DNA from: Pseudomonas vranovensis DSM 16006
Lineage (GTDB): Bacteria; Pseudomonadota; Gammaproteobacteria; Pseudomonadales; Pseudomonadaceae
DNA length: 64,000 nt
NCBI RefSeq assembly: GCF_000425805.1
Contig: NZ_AUED01000012.1
Location: 164,100-228,099 of the forward strand
Direction: 5' to 3'
Of the stretch, positions 32,092 to 41,464 are shown piece by piece; within the stretch, counting starts at the first letter, position 1; each line of letters starts with the position of its first letter. A program made the translations under genes and the position numbers. The notes under the pieces are model-generated. The model saw only the letters and a program-made list of their open reading frames with translations, was not told the DNA's origin and made no database searches.

Positions 32092-32511
32092 CTTGCAAAT
32101 CTCCTCAGGCCTGCGAGCAGTCGACGAGCGGCTGCCTCGGCAAAGGCCAGTCTATTTTGTTTTGATTGAACGTTCAATCAACAAAGAATAAGCTCTGCGA
32201 CAATCTGTGCCATTGACAGACTTTTCCTACAGTCTGCGAGCACAAATTGGCACCCCAAAAAGACGTGTAACCCCCGGAATACAAGGTGTTGACGGGTGTA
32301 AGCGGCGCGTTGAACAGATCTGCCGAGCGGTACTGCACTGCCCGGCCAACCCTTGGAGCGGGGTGTCAGGCCTGTTTTTTTTCAACGTATTCGATTCGGG
32401 ATCACGGTTTTTCAAGGTGCTTTTATAACACCTGACGCAGTGGGGCTATTGCACCATTTGCGCAGGCAACGGTTGTTTCGTTTCTCTCGCACTGCCCGGA
32501 GCCTATGTGCA
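32092..32511. other. betI-betT divergent control region
   Basis: This 420-bp gap separates divergent betI and betT. Near the betI end it has the BetI operator palindrome. Near the betT end is an AT-rich tract with a small hairpin (aggtg...cacct, 32416-32434) and the GGAG site before betT. I found no gene in it; two small reading frames there have no supported start or coding signal. Confidence 0.6.
32162..32181. promoter_or_regulatory. Probable BetI operator, perfect 20-bp palindrome
   Basis: TTGATTGAACGTTCAATCAA is identical to its reverse complement. The sequence resembles known BetI sites (core ATTGAACGTTCAAT), and it sits 70 bp upstream of betI in the betI-betT control region. A single site here could control both directions. 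Confidence 0.8.
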
Positions 32512-34515
32512 ATGAGTTCTGCCTCCCTAATCAAGACCCCTGCCGAGAGGGTCCGGGTCAATAGCGTGGTGTTCTACACCTCGACGCTGCTGATCCTGCT
32601 TCTGACTGCCTTGCTTATCGCTGTACCCGAAACCGCTGGCCAACTGCTGGGTCAGGCGCAGGCCTGGCTGTCGCGCAGTTTTGGCTGGTACTACATGCTG
32701 GTGATTGGCGGCTACCTGGTATTCGTCATCGTTCTGGCGTTCTCCAACTTCGGCAAGCTCAAGCTTGGCGGCAAGGACGACACGCCGGATTTCAGCTACG
32801 GCGCGTGGGCCGGGATGCTGTTCTCTTCCGGTATTGGTATCTCGCTGCTGTATTTCGGTGCCTCCGAGCCGCTGGACCACTACTTCAATCCGCCGCAGGG
32901 CTCGCCGCAGAGCCTGCAGGCGGCCCGTGAAGGGTTGCAGCTGACCTTCCTGCACTGGGGCCTGCACGGCTGGGCCATCTATGCTCTGGTCGGCCTGGCC
33001 GTGGCTTACTTCGCCTACCGTCACAACCAGCCGCTGGCCCTGCGCTCGGCGCTGTATCCGCTGGTGGGTGAGCGTTGGGTCAAAGGTGCTGCCGGCCATA
33101 CCGTCGACATCTTCGGTATGTTCGTGACCCTGCTGGGCCTGGTGACCAACCTGGGCATCGGCTCGATGCAGGTGTCCTCGGGCCTGGAATACCTGTTCGG
33201 CATGGAGCACAGCAACACCAACCTGCTGATTGTGATTCTGGTCATGAGCACCGTGGCGACCATTGCTGCGGTGTCGGGTGTGGAGAACGGCATCCGTCGC
33301 CTGTCCAACCTGAACATCATCCTGTTCAGCGGCCTGTTGCTGTTCGTGCTGCTCAACGGCCCGACCCTGCACCTGCTCAACAGCTTCGTGCAGAACATCG
33401 GTGATTACCTCAACGGTGTGGTGCTCAAGACCTTCGACCTGTACGTGTATGAAGGCGATGGCGCCAAGTCCGAGCGCTGGCTGGGCCTGTGGACCCTGTT
33501 CTACTGGGCCTGGTGGATCTCCTGGGGCCCGTTCGTCGGCATGTTCATTGCCCGTATCTCCCGTGGCCGTACCGTGCGCGAGCTGGTGGCCGGCGTGCTG
33601 CTGATTCCGCTGGGCTTCACCCTGGCCTGGCTGTCGATCTTCGGCAACACCGCGCTGGACCTGGTAATCAACCAGGGGGCGGTGGAGCTGGGACGATCAG
33701 CGCTGGAACAACCGTCGATGTCGATCTACCAGCTGCTCGAGCACTTCCCGGCAGCCAAGATCGTCGTGGGTGTAGCGGTGTTCGTCGGCTTCGTGCTGTT
33801 CCTGACCCCGGCCGACTCCGGCGCGGTGATGATGGCCAACCTGTCGTGCAAAGGCGGTAACGTCGACGAAGACGCACCGCACTGGCTGCGTATCCTCTGG
33901 TCGGCCATCATCACGCTGGTGACCATCGGCCTGCTGTTTGCCGGTAACTTCGAGGCCATGCAGACCATGGTGGTGCTGGCCGGCCTACCGTTCTCGGTGG
34001 TGCTGGTGCTGTTCATGTTCGGCCTGTACAAGGCCATGAAACAGGACAGCCAGGTCGAGCAGGAGCAGGCTGAACTGGCCGCCCGTGGTCGCCGTGGCTT
34101 CAGCGAGCGCCTGAGCCAGCTGGATCTGCAACCGACCCAGGCGGTGGTGCAGCGCTTCATGGACAAGCGCGTCAGCCCGGCCTTGAAGGAAGCTGCAGCA
34201 CAGTTGCAAGTGCTGGGCTTCCAGGTCCAGACCCGGGTCGGCCAGTCGCGTTCGGCCATGGGCCTGCGCATCGAAATGGATGAGGGCAACCCTTTCGTCT
34301 ATGAAGTCAGCCTCGACGGCTACCTGGCCGCGCCAAGCGAGGCGCCGGTCGAAGGCGAGAGCGAGGTACGCCAGCGCTTCTATCGCGCCGAGGTGTACCT
34401 GCACAACGGCAGCCAGGAATACGACCTGATGGGCTTCACACCCGAGCAGATCACCCGTGATGTGCTGGATCAGTTCGAAAGCCACCGCCAGTTGCTGGGG
34501 CGTGTCTACAGCTGA
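32512..34515 (+). CDS. betT: BetT high-affinity choline transporter, BCCT family (667 aa)
   Basis: Twelve helices with the BCCT signature region around LWTLFYWAWWISWGPFVGMF, and an early RVNSVVFYTSTLLILLLTALL helix. A C-terminal cytosolic extension of about 140 residues follows the last helix, as in osmotically controlled BetT proteins. ATG 32512 (MSSASLIKTPAERVR) is chosen with GGAG at 32498-32501; longer in-frame starts would run into the control region. It imports choline for BetA/BetB and ends at a strong terminator. Confidence 0.93.
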   Translation: MSSASLIKTPAERVRVNSVVFYTSTLLILLLTALLIAVPETAGQLLGQAQAWLSRSFGWYYMLVIGGYLVFVIVLAFSNFGKLKLGGKDDTPDFSYGAWAGMLFSSGIGISLLYFGASEPLDHYFNPPQGSPQSLQAAREGLQLTFLHWGLHGWAIYALVGLAVAYFAYRHNQPLALRSALYPLVGERWVKGAAGHTVDIFGMFVTLLGLVTNLGIGSMQVSSGLEYLFGMEHSNTNLLIVILVMSTVATIAAVSGVENGIRRLSNLNIILFSGLLLFVLLNGPTLHLLNSFVQNIGDYLNGVVLKTFDLYVYEGDGAKSERWLGLWTLFYWAWWISWGPFVGMFIARISRGRTVRELVAGVLLIPLGFTLAWLSIFGNTALDLVINQGAVELGRSALEQPSMSIYQLLEHFPAAKIVVGVAVFVGFVLFLTPADSGAVMMANLSCKGGNVDEDAPHWLRILWSAIITLVTIGLLFAGNFEAMQTMVVLAGLPFSVVLVLFMFGLYKAMKQDSQVEQEQAELAARGRRGFSERLSQLDLQPTQAVVQRFMDKRVSPALKEAAAQLQVLGFQVQTRVGQSRSAMGLRIEMDEGNPFVYEVSLDGYLAAPSEAPVEGESEVRQRFYRAEVYLHNGSQEYDLMGFTPEQITRDVLDQFESHRQLLGRVYS

Positions 34516-34536
34516 TAAAGGCTGATTGACGGCAGA

Positions 34537-34566
34537 GGGCCCTGTTCCAAGGAACAGGGCCCTTTT
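34537..34566 (+). terminator. Rho-independent terminator after betT
   Basis: Perfect stem gggccctgttcc / ggaacagggccc with a 2-nt loop, followed by TTTT. Confidence 0.85.
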
Positions 34567-34644
34567 GGTTTGTGCGCGGTACCAGGCTGGACAGTCACAC
34601 AGGGGACCGGCACTCTTGGCGTTGCCAAGGAGCCCGGTGCCATC

Positions 34645-35385
34645 ATGTTCAAGCGTCTTGTTCTGTTGCTGTGCAGTTGCCTGTCGTTCGCCCACGTTGC
34701 CCGCGCGGACGACCCCATGGTGCTGCTGACCGAAAACTTCCCGCCCTACAACATGTCAATCAACGGCAAGAGCTTTGCCCGCGACGAGGGCATCAACGGT
34801 ATCGCCACCGACATCGTGCGCGAGATGTTCAAGCGCGCCGGGGTGCCTTACACCCTGACACTGCGCTTCCCCTGGCAGCGTATCTACCAGCAGGTGCTGA
34901 CCACGCCCGGCCATGGGATTTTCGTCATGGCCCGCCAGCCCGAACGTGAGGCGCTGTTCAAGTGGGTGGGGCCGATCGGCCCGGATGACTGGATCCTGCT
35001 GGCGCCAGAAGACAGCGACATCAGGCTCGACAGCCTGGAGGACGCCCGGCGCTATCGCATTGGTGCCTATAAGGGCGATGCCATCGGCAACTTCCTCACC
35101 AATAAAGGGCTAAAGCCGGTGTTGGCGCTGCGAGACCGCGACAATGCGCAAAAGCTGATCAAGGGCGAGATTGACCTGTGGGCCAGTGGTGATCCGGCCG
35201 GACGCTACTTGGCACGGCAGGTGGGTGTCAGCAAGCTGAAGACCGTGCTGCGTTTCAACGGCGCCGAGCTGTACCTGGCGCTGAACAAGCAGGTGCCCGA
35301 TGAGGTGGTGCGCAAGCTCCAGCAAGCCCTTGAGCAGATGCGCAGCGACGGCTTTGTCGAGACGGTGTTCGCCCACTACTTGTAG
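34645..35385 (+). CDS. Family-3 periplasmic solute-binding protein (246 aa)
   Basis: Signal peptide MFKRLVLLLCSCLSFAHVARA, then a bilobed binding-protein pattern (VLLTENFPPYNMSING, GIATDIVREMFKRAGVPYTL, FPWQRIYQQVLTTPG, GIFVMARQPEREALFKWVGPI). This matches the amino-acid-type SBP_bac_3 group. ATG 34645 is chosen because it opens the signal peptide; AAGGAG lies at 34627-34632. No ABC permease or ATPase gene is adjacent, so it may serve a distant transporter or a sensor. The ligand is unknown. Its 3' end overlaps the convergent yibQ gene by 10 bp. Confidence 0.82.
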   Translation: MFKRLVLLLCSCLSFAHVARADDPMVLLTENFPPYNMSINGKSFARDEGINGIATDIVREMFKRAGVPYTLTLRFPWQRIYQQVLTTPGHGIFVMARQPEREALFKWVGPIGPDDWILLAPEDSDIRLDSLEDARRYRIGAYKGDAIGNFLTNKGLKPVLALRDRDNAQKLIKGEIDLWASGDPAGRYLARQVGVSKLKTVLRFNGAELYLALNKQVPDEVVRKLQQALEQMRSDGFVETVFAHYL

Positions 35386-36143
35386 ATGCCGTTGCGGCCG
35401 TGGCCTGTCATGGCCCGGTTGCTGCGCTCGGCGATCATCTGGCGAATCTCGATCCATTCGATGCCTTGGGCCTTGAGCCTGGGCAGCTCGCGTTCCAGTA
35501 CTTCCAGCGTTTGTGGGTATGGGTGGCCGATCAGCACCGCCGAACCTTGTTTGCGCGCCAGGGCAATGCCCTGTTGCAGCTGCCCGGCGATGGCCTCTGT
35601 GGTGCGCACATCATCGAGGAACACATCCCTAGAGACGCTGGCCAGGCTGGCGTTCTGCGCCGATCGGGCCGCGACCGTGGCAGCGCTGGTGCGGCTGTCG
35701 ACAAAAAACAGGTCACGCCGTTGCAGCTCGCTCATCAGCCAGGCCATAGGGCCGGCCTCGGCGGTCATACGGCTGCCCATGTGGTTATTGATGCCTGCGG
35801 CGTAGGGCACCTTGGCCAGGGCGGCATCGAGTCGGCGCTCAAGCTCCGGCAGCGGTGTGCCGGGATGCCAGGCGTAGGGGCCGGTGGCAGGGTCCATGGG
35901 CATGTGCAGGATCACCGTCTTGCCGGCGCGATGGGCCTCGCGGGCAAAATCGCTGGCGTGGGGGGTGTCGGGCATGATCGCCAGGGTTACTGGCCCGGGT
36001 AGCGCCAGGGTGCGGGAATCACGGGCCGGGTTCTGACCGAGGTCGTCGATGATCAGGCTGAGGTAGGCTTTGGCCGGTTGAGCCGATGCCGCCAGGGCGG
36101 CACCGCTCAACAGGTACAGCAGGGTGAACAGCAGGCAACGCAT
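35376..36143 (-). CDS. yibQ: YibQ-type divergent polysaccharide deacetylase family protein (255 aa)
   Basis: A signal peptide (MRCLLFTLLYLLSGAALAASA) precedes a deacetylase-2 fold: AYLSLIIDDLGQN, TLAIMPDTPHA, VILHMPMDP, GINNHMGSRMT and VLIGHPYPQTLEVL. The spacing of Asp and His residues is that of the divergent NodB-like group. Members lie next to envC and ctpA in many gammaproteobacteria, as here, which suggests a role in cell-wall or envelope upkeep; the reaction is not known. Confidence 0.87.
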   Translation of the reverse strand: MRCLLFTLLYLLSGAALAASAQPAKAYLSLIIDDLGQNPARDSRTLALPGPVTLAIMPDTPHASDFAREAHRAGKTVILHMPMDPATGPYAWHPGTPLPELERRLDAALAKVPYAAGINNHMGSRMTAEAGPMAWLMSELQRRDLFFVDSRTSAATVAARSAQNASLASVSRDVFLDDVRTTEAIAGQLQQGIALARKQGSAVLIGHPYPQTLEVLERELPRLKAQGIEWIEIRQMIAERSNRAMTGHGRNGIYK

Positions 36144-36152
36144 CGACTGGCC

Positions 36153-37472
36153 TTATTTACCCTGGGTGATGCTCAAGCCCTTGAGCAGGCTCAAGGCCTG
36201 GCTGAGCTGGAAGTCATCATCCTGTGGGCGAGCCTTGCTGCTGGCCGCCTTGCCGGACGGACGGTCGGCGCCGCCGTTGCCGTTGCCCAGGTGGCCCTGC
36301 AGGTCGGCTTCCTTGAAGTTTTCGGTGTCTTGCTCGGCGGTGATCTTGGCGCGACGCACCTCGATGTCCGGAACAATGCCCTGGGCCTGGATCGAGCGAC
36401 CGTTGGGGGTGTAGTAGAGCGCGGTGGTAATCTTCAAGGCGCGGTCGTTGTTCAGCGGCAGTACGGTTTGCACCGACCCTTTGCCGAAGCTGTCGGTACC
36501 CATCACTACGCCGCGTTTCTGATCCTGCAGGGCGCCGGCGACAATTTCCGAGGCCGAAGCGCTGCCGCCGTTGATCAATACCACCAATGGCACCGCCTCG
36601 CTGGCGTCGGCCGGGTCGGCCGAGAAGCGCAGCTCGGAGTTGGCGATGCGGCCCTTGGTGTAGACGATCAGGCCCTTGGTCAGGAAGTGGTCGGCCACTT
36701 CCACCGCCGACTGCAGGACGCCACCGGGGTTGTTGCGCAGGTCCAGTACCAGGCCGCGCAGCTTCTTGCCGTTGTCCTTGCGCAGCTTGGCCAGGGCCTT
36801 GCCGACTTCTTCGCCGGTCTTGACCTGGAACTGGGTGATGCGGATGTAGCCGTAGCCGTCTTCGAGCAGCTGGCTCTTGACGCTCTTGACCTGGATGACT
36901 GCACGGGCAAGGGTCACGTCGAACGGATTACCGCCGTCGCGAACCAGGGTCAGGGTGATTTTCTCGCCAACCTTGCCGCGCATCTGGTCGACAGCCTCGG
37001 TCATGGTCTGGCCGCGGGTCGGGTGGCCATTGATCTTGACGATCAGGTCGCCGGCCTCGATACCGGCACGGGATGCCGGGGTGTCGTCGATGGGGGAGAC
37101 CACCTTGACGAAGCCATCTTCCATGCCGACTTCGATGCCCAGGCCGCCGAACTCGCCGCTGGTGCTTTCCTGCAGCTCCTGGAAGTCTTCCGGGCCCAGG
37201 TAGGCCGAGTGCGGGTCGAGGTTGCTGAGCATGCCCTTGATGGCGTTTTCCAGCAGGGTCTTGTCATCCACAGGTTCGACATAGGCTGCCTTGATCCGGT
37301 CCATGACCTCGGCAAAGGTGCGCAGTTCGTCCAGCGGCAGCGGCGCCTTGGCCGTAGCCGCCGTAGCCGGTACCGAGGCAGGCTTGGCGGGCTCGGCCGC
37401 CTGGGCCAGGGACGCGCCAAGGGCCATGGCGATGGTCAGGGCCAGCGAGGTGAGGCGAGGCGAATACAGCAT
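36153..37472 (-). CDS. ctpA: C-terminal processing peptidase, S41 family (439 aa)
   Basis: Signal peptide, N-terminal helical part, a PDZ domain around residues 105-185 (GLGIEVGMEDGFVKVVSPIDD), and the S41 protease core. The serine motif NGGSASASEI is at 301-310, and the lysine K331 in DSFGKGSVQT completes the dyad. A periplasmic protease of this type, with a lipoprotein partner, trims peptidoglycan hydrolases in P. aeruginosa. It is flanked by yibQ and envC, the usual order. Confidence 0.93.
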   Translation of the reverse strand: MLYSPRLTSLALTIAMALGASLAQAAEPAKPASVPATAATAKAPLPLDELRTFAEVMDRIKAAYVEPVDDKTLLENAIKGMLSNLDPHSAYLGPEDFQELQESTSGEFGGLGIEVGMEDGFVKVVSPIDDTPASRAGIEAGDLIVKINGHPTRGQTMTEAVDQMRGKVGEKITLTLVRDGGNPFDVTLARAVIQVKSVKSQLLEDGYGYIRITQFQVKTGEEVGKALAKLRKDNGKKLRGLVLDLRNNPGGVLQSAVEVADHFLTKGLIVYTKGRIANSELRFSADPADASEAVPLVVLINGGSASASEIVAGALQDQKRGVVMGTDSFGKGSVQTVLPLNNDRALKITTALYYTPNGRSIQAQGIVPDIEVRRAKITAEQDTENFKEADLQGHLGNGNGGADRPSGKAASSKARPQDDDFQLSQALSLLKGLSITQGK

Positions 37473-37565
37473 GTCGAACGAACTCCTGATCCTGGTAGCG
37501 CTCCGTAGGGAGCTTCGGCGTAGCCCGATAGTGCGCTACGCCGCTAAATAGGGGGTTGGTGGTAC

Positions 37566-38849
37566 CTATCCCTGGGCACGGCACCATTGTGCGGGGTCGC
37601 TGGGGCGGCCCTGCTGGCGGATGGCGAAGTACAGTCCCGAGCTGTTCTGGCCGCCGCTGTTGCCGACAGTGGAAATAGCCTCGCCGGCCTTGACGACGTC
37701 TCCGGCGCTCTTGAGCAGGCTCTGGTTATGGCCGTAGAGGCTCAGGTAGCCATTACCATGGTCGAGAATGACCAGAAGTCCAGCGCCGCGCAACCAGTCG
37801 GCAAACACCACCCGGCCACCATGCACGGCACGCACCTGGCTGCCGGGGGAGGCACTGATCATCACGCCGTCCCACTTGGCTCGCGAATCGTCGCCGCGGG
37901 TTTCACCAAAGCGCGCGAGCAATCGACCATTGACCGGCCATGGAAGTTTTCCCCGCGCCGAAGAAAAAGCGCCGCCGAAGGTCTCGCCGTTGCTGGAAAC
38001 CAGCGGGCCAGGCAGCGGCTTGGGCTTTTTCGGGGCATCGCTGTTGGCTGCCAGGGCTTCGCGCTGGCGTTGTTTTTCCGCTTCCTGCGCAGCCAGCAGC
38101 GCCTTCTGGCGAGCTTCTTCCGCTTCGCGAGCCTGGCGGGCGAGGGTTTCTTCGATGGTCTTGAGGACCTTGGTCAGATCGGCCTGGTCCTGCTCGCGGG
38201 CCTGCAGCTTCTGGTCGCGCGCTTTTACATCGTTATTGAGCTTGGCCAGCACCTGCTGGCGTTCGGCGCGAACCTTTTCCAGCTCCTGGCGCTGGGCATC
38301 GAGGTTGCCTTGCTGGGCCAGCAACTGGGCCTGTTGCAGGCTGATGTCCTGTTCGACATTGGCGAGCTGGCGCAGGGTTTCGTTGAAGTTGCGCAACTGC
38401 TCCAGGCGTGCCTGGCTCAGGTAGTCGTAATAGGTCAGGGTGCGGGCGAATTTTTCCGGATTCTGCTGGTTGAGCAGCAGCTTGAGGTATTCCTCGCGAC
38501 CGTTCTGGTAGGCCGAACGGGCCTGGATGGCAATCAGGCGTTGTTGTTCAACGCGGGCGCTCTGGAGTTTTTTTTTCTCGTGATCAAGGCGCTCCAGCTC
38601 GCCCTCGGCCTTTTTTAGTTCCTGTTGCAGGGCCTCCACCTGCTTTTCCAGCTTGCCGATGTCGGTTTCTGTGCTGCGCAGGTCTTTCTGCACACCGGAT
38701 TTTTCCTGCTGCAACTTGCCGAGCATTTTTTTCAGCTCGGCAATGTCCTGGCGCGTGGCGTCCAGTTGCTGCTGGGTTTGCGCGCGCTCGTCGGCAAACG
38801 CCGGGCTGAGCAGGCAAGACAGGGCTAGTACGATCAGGGCGCGAAACAT
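37566..38849 (-). CDS. envC: EnvC-type murein hydrolase activator (427 aa)
   Basis: A signal peptide (MFRALIVLALSCLLSPAFA) is followed by a long coiled coil (residues ~22-270, repeating Gln/Glu/Leu/Lys) and a C-terminal LytM/M23 domain of about 120 residues. The M23 zinc ligands are degenerate (GLYFAIRQQG in place of HLHFEIR), as expected for an activator of AmiA/B-type amidases rather than an enzyme. ATG 38849 is chosen as the start of the signal peptide. It acts at the septum in cell separation. Confidence 0.9.
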   Translation of the reverse strand: MFRALIVLALSCLLSPAFADERAQTQQQLDATRQDIAELKKMLGKLQQEKSGVQKDLRSTETDIGKLEKQVEALQQELKKAEGELERLDHEKKKLQSARVEQQRLIAIQARSAYQNGREEYLKLLLNQQNPEKFARTLTYYDYLSQARLEQLRNFNETLRQLANVEQDISLQQAQLLAQQGNLDAQRQELEKVRAERQQVLAKLNNDVKARDQKLQAREQDQADLTKVLKTIEETLARQAREAEEARQKALLAAQEAEKQRQREALAANSDAPKKPKPLPGPLVSSNGETFGGAFSSARGKLPWPVNGRLLARFGETRGDDSRAKWDGVMISASPGSQVRAVHGGRVVFADWLRGAGLLVILDHGNGYLSLYGHNQSLLKSAGDVVKAGEAISTVGNSGGQNSSGLYFAIRQQGRPSDPAQWCRAQG

Positions 38850-38939
38850 GGAGTGGGCGGCACCAGGGATGGAGACGGGCCTAGTATGCCCGCCACAGGC
38901 TGCAAAAAAAACGGCTTTAGCGCCAAGCGGCAAACCAGA

Positions 38940-38982
38940 AGCGGCAAGAAAAGCGAGCGCTCGCCCGCTGTTTCTTGCCGCT
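38940..38982 (-). terminator. Stem-loop after gpmI
   Basis: agcggcaagaaa and tttcttgccgct enclose a GC-rich loop 22 bases past the end of gpmI, and before envC on the same strand. It can form a stable hairpin; no clear T-tract follows, so it may be a weak terminator. Confidence 0.5.
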
Positions 38983-39003
38983 CGAAGCGTGCTGCTTACC
39001 GCT

Positions 39004-40539
39004 TCAGCCGTCGATCAAAATCGACGTGCCTGTCATTTCTGCAGGTTTTTCCAGGCCCAGCAGTTTGAGCATGGTCGGTGCCACGTCGGCCAGTACGCCG
39101 CCTTCGCGCACCTTCAGGTCACGCTTGCCGACATAGATGAACGGTACTGGCTCAGTGGTGTGCGCGGTGTGCGCCTGGCCTGTGCATTCGTCTTCCATCT
39201 GCTCGACGTTGCCGTGGTCGGCGGTGATCAGCGCTTCGCCGCCCACTTGGTCGAGGGCCTCGACGATGCGCCCAACGCACAGGTCCAGGGCTTCGACAGC
39301 CTTGACCGCGGCTTCGAACACGCCGCTGTGGCCGACCATGTCGCCGTTGGCGTAGTTGACCACGATCACGTCGTAGCGCTGCTGTTCGATGGCCTCGACG
39401 ATGCGGTCAGTGACTTCCGGCGCGCTCATTTCGGGCTGCAGGTCGTAGGTAGCGACCTTCGGCGATGGGATCAGGATGCGCTCTTCGCCTTCGAACGGCT
39501 CTTCGCGGCCACCGGAGAAGAAGAACGTCACGTGGGCGTACTTCTCGGTTTCGGCGATGCGCAGCTGGGTCTTGCCGTTCTTGGCCAGGTATTCGCCGAG
39601 TACGTTGTTCAGGCTACCCGGGGCGAACGCGGCCGGGGCCGGAATCTTGGCCGAGTACTGGGTCAGGCCGATGTAGGCGGCAAGCTTGGGCAGGCGTGTG
39701 CGCGGGAACTCATTGAAGTCGGCTTCGACGAACACGCGCGACAGCTCGCGGGCACGGTCGGCGCGGAAGTTCATGAAGATCACCGCGTCGCCGTCTTCGA
39801 CTTTTACCGCGTCCCCGATGCGTGTGGCTTTGACGAATTCGTCGCTTTCGCTGCGGGCATAGGCCGCTTCGAGGCCAGCTACGGCGGTGTCGGCGGTGTA
39901 TTCAGCGGTGCTGTCGACGATCAGGTTGTAGGCGGTGGATACGCGGTCCCAGCGGTTGTCGCGGTCCATGGCGTAGTAGCGGCCGATGAGGCTGGCGATG
40001 CGGCCCTTGCCCAGCTTGGCGAAGGTGGCGTCGAGCAGCTCGATCGAGGATTGCGCGCTTTTTGGCGGGGTGTCGCGGCCGTCGAGGAAGGCGTGCAGGT
40101 AGATTTTCTCGGCGCCACGCTGTGCGGCCAGTTCGGCCATGGCGATCAGATGATCCTGGTGGCTGTGCACGCCGCCATCGGAGAGCAGGCCGAGGATGTG
40201 CACGGCCTTGCCGGCGCCCACCGCCTTGTCGACCGCGCCGCAGAGCACGGCGTTCTCGAAGAACTCGCCGTCCTTGATGGCCTTGGTCACCCGGGTGAAG
40301 TCCTGGTACACCACGCGGCCGGCGCCGAGGTTCATGTGGCCGACCTCGGAGTTGCCCATTTGCCCGTCAGGCAGGCCGACGTCCATGCCGGAACCGGAGA
40401 TCAAGCCGTGCGGCTGGGTGGCACGCAGGCGATCGTAGACTGGCGTGTTGGCCGAATAGATGGCGTTGTAGTCAGGGCTTTCGCTGTGACCGAAACCATC
40501 CAGGATGATCAGGACCAAGGGTTTTGGCGTGCTCGTCAT
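39004..40539 (-). CDS. gpmI: Cofactor-independent phosphoglycerate mutase (511 aa)
   Basis: Interconverts 3- and 2-phosphoglycerate with two Mn ions. Motifs are LIILDGFG (metal Asp), [15 protein letters not shown] with the phosphoserine, [10 protein letters not shown], and [11 protein letters not shown] near the C-terminus. ATG 40539 ([10 protein letters not shown]) gives the standard length of 511; the earlier in-frame GTG at 40548 adds three residues. It is divergent from the rhodanese gene. Confidence 0.95.
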   Translation of the reverse strand: MTSTPKPLVLIILDGFGHSESPDYNAIYSANTPVYDRLRATQPHGLISGSGMDVGLPDGQMGNSEVGHMNLGAGRVVYQDFTRVTKAIKDGEFFENAVLCGAVDKAVGAGKAVHILGLLSDGGVHSHQDHLIAMAELAAQRGAEKIYLHAFLDGRDTPPKSAQSSIELLDATFAKLGKGRIASLIGRYYAMDRDNRWDRVSTAYNLIVDSTAEYTADTAVAGLEAAYARSESDEFVKATRIGDAVKVEDGDAVIFMNFRADRARELSRVFVEADFNEFPRTRLPKLAAYIGLTQYSAKIPAPAAFAPGSLNNVLGEYLAKNGKTQLRIAETEKYAHVTFFFSGGREEPFEGEERILIPSPKVATYDLQPEMSAPEVTDRIVEAIEQQRYDVIVVNYANGDMVGHSGVFEAAVKAVEALDLCVGRIVEALDQVGGEALITADHGNVEQMEDECTGQAHTAHTTEPVPFIYVGKRDLKVREGGVLADVAPTMLKLLGLEKPAEMTGTSILIDG

Positions 40540-40754
40540 CAATCCCACTCACGGTTGTTCAGATGATAAAGACACGCATTTTAGGGCATATTGGTCAGGA
40601 ATGACGAATTAACCTTGTTTGCGACCGGGCACGGGCCGACGGACTGTAGCCACTTGGCAGGATTTACTGGCCATGAGCCGGTCGGGCGGGCTTTGGCCGA
40701 CCTTGGGTGCTGTGTATACTGGCCAACATTTTTAATGGCCTGGATCACCTTCCG

Positions 40755-41168
40755 ATGGTTGCTCACCTGATTGAATTCGCAACAAAACACTATTTGCTGG
40801 TCGGTATTTTCATCGTTCTGTTGGTGCTGCTGATCATCCACGAAGCACGCAAGGGCGGCCGCAGCCTGAGCACCGGCGAACTGACTGCACTGGTCAACGC
40901 CGACAAAGGCCTGGTGATCGACATCCGTTCGACCAAGGACTATTCGGCGGGCCACATCGTTGGCGCCCTGAACATTCCACAGGACAAGTTCGCTGCCCGC
41001 ATGGGCGAGCTGGAAAAGCACAAGGCCAAGACCCTGATCGTGGTCGATGCCATGGGCCAGCACGCCGGCACCACTGCCCGCGAACTGCTCAAGGCTGGCT
41101 TCACCGCCGCCAAGCTGTCGGGCGGCGTGTCGAGCTGGAAGGCCGACAACCTGCCGTTGGTGAAGTGA
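40755..41168 (+). CDS. Membrane-anchored rhodanese-like protein lacking cysteine (137 aa)
   Basis: An N-terminal membrane helix (HYLLVGIFIVLLVLLIIHEA) is followed by a rhodanese fold (GLVIDIRSTKDYSAGHIVGALNIP, SGGVSSWKADNLP). The active-site loop reads IVVDAMGQHAGTTA, where a Cys would normally follow the IVV strand; the whole protein has no cysteine at all. It is therefore unlikely to be a sulfurtransferase and may be a binding or scaffold module. It corresponds by position to YibN in the gpmI-yibN-grxC-secB neighbourhood. ATG 40755 is the start that gives the YibN-like N-terminus. Confidence 0.85.
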   Translation: MVAHLIEFATKHYLLVGIFIVLLVLLIIHEARKGGRSLSTGELTALVNADKGLVIDIRSTKDYSAGHIVGALNIPQDKFAARMGELEKHKAKTLIVVDAMGQHAGTTARELLKAGFTAAKLSGGVSSWKADNLPLVK

Positions 41169-41169
41169 T

Positions 41170-41424
41170 ATGAGCGACGTCATCGTCTACTCCAGCGATT
41201 ACTGCCCCTACTGCTCGCGGGCCAAGTACCTGCTCGAGAGCAAAGGTGTGGATTTCAAAGAGATCAAGGTCGATGGCAAGCCGCAGGTGCGCGCCGAGAT
41301 GAGCCAGAAGGCCGGCCGCACTTCGGTGCCGCAGATCTGGATCGGCAGTACCCACGTCGGCGGTTGCGACGACCTGTATGCCCTTGAGCGCGCCGGCAAG
41401 CTCGACGCCCTGCTCAAGGCTTGA
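41170..41424 (+). CDS. grxC: Glutaredoxin 3 (84 aa)
   Basis: A class I glutaredoxin with the dithiol CPYC at residues 12-15, the TSVPQIWIG cis-Pro loop and the GGCDDLYALE glutathione-site tail. The length of 84 is typical. It starts one base after the stop of the rhodanese gene, so the two are co-transcribed with secB. It reduces protein disulfides and glutathione mixed disulfides in the cytosol. Confidence 0.95.
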   Translation: MSDVIVYSSDYCPYCSRAKYLLESKGVDFKEIKVDGKPQVRAEMSQKAGRTSVPQIWIGSTHVGGCDDLYALERAGKLDALLKA

Positions 41425-41464
41425 AGCAGAACCCCTATAAAGAACCTGGAAAGAAGGATCTGTC

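Noticed and set aside
32207..32428. Small open frame (73 aa) in the betI-betT region
   Set aside because: No ribosome site, no signature and odd composition; it crosses the control region of betT.
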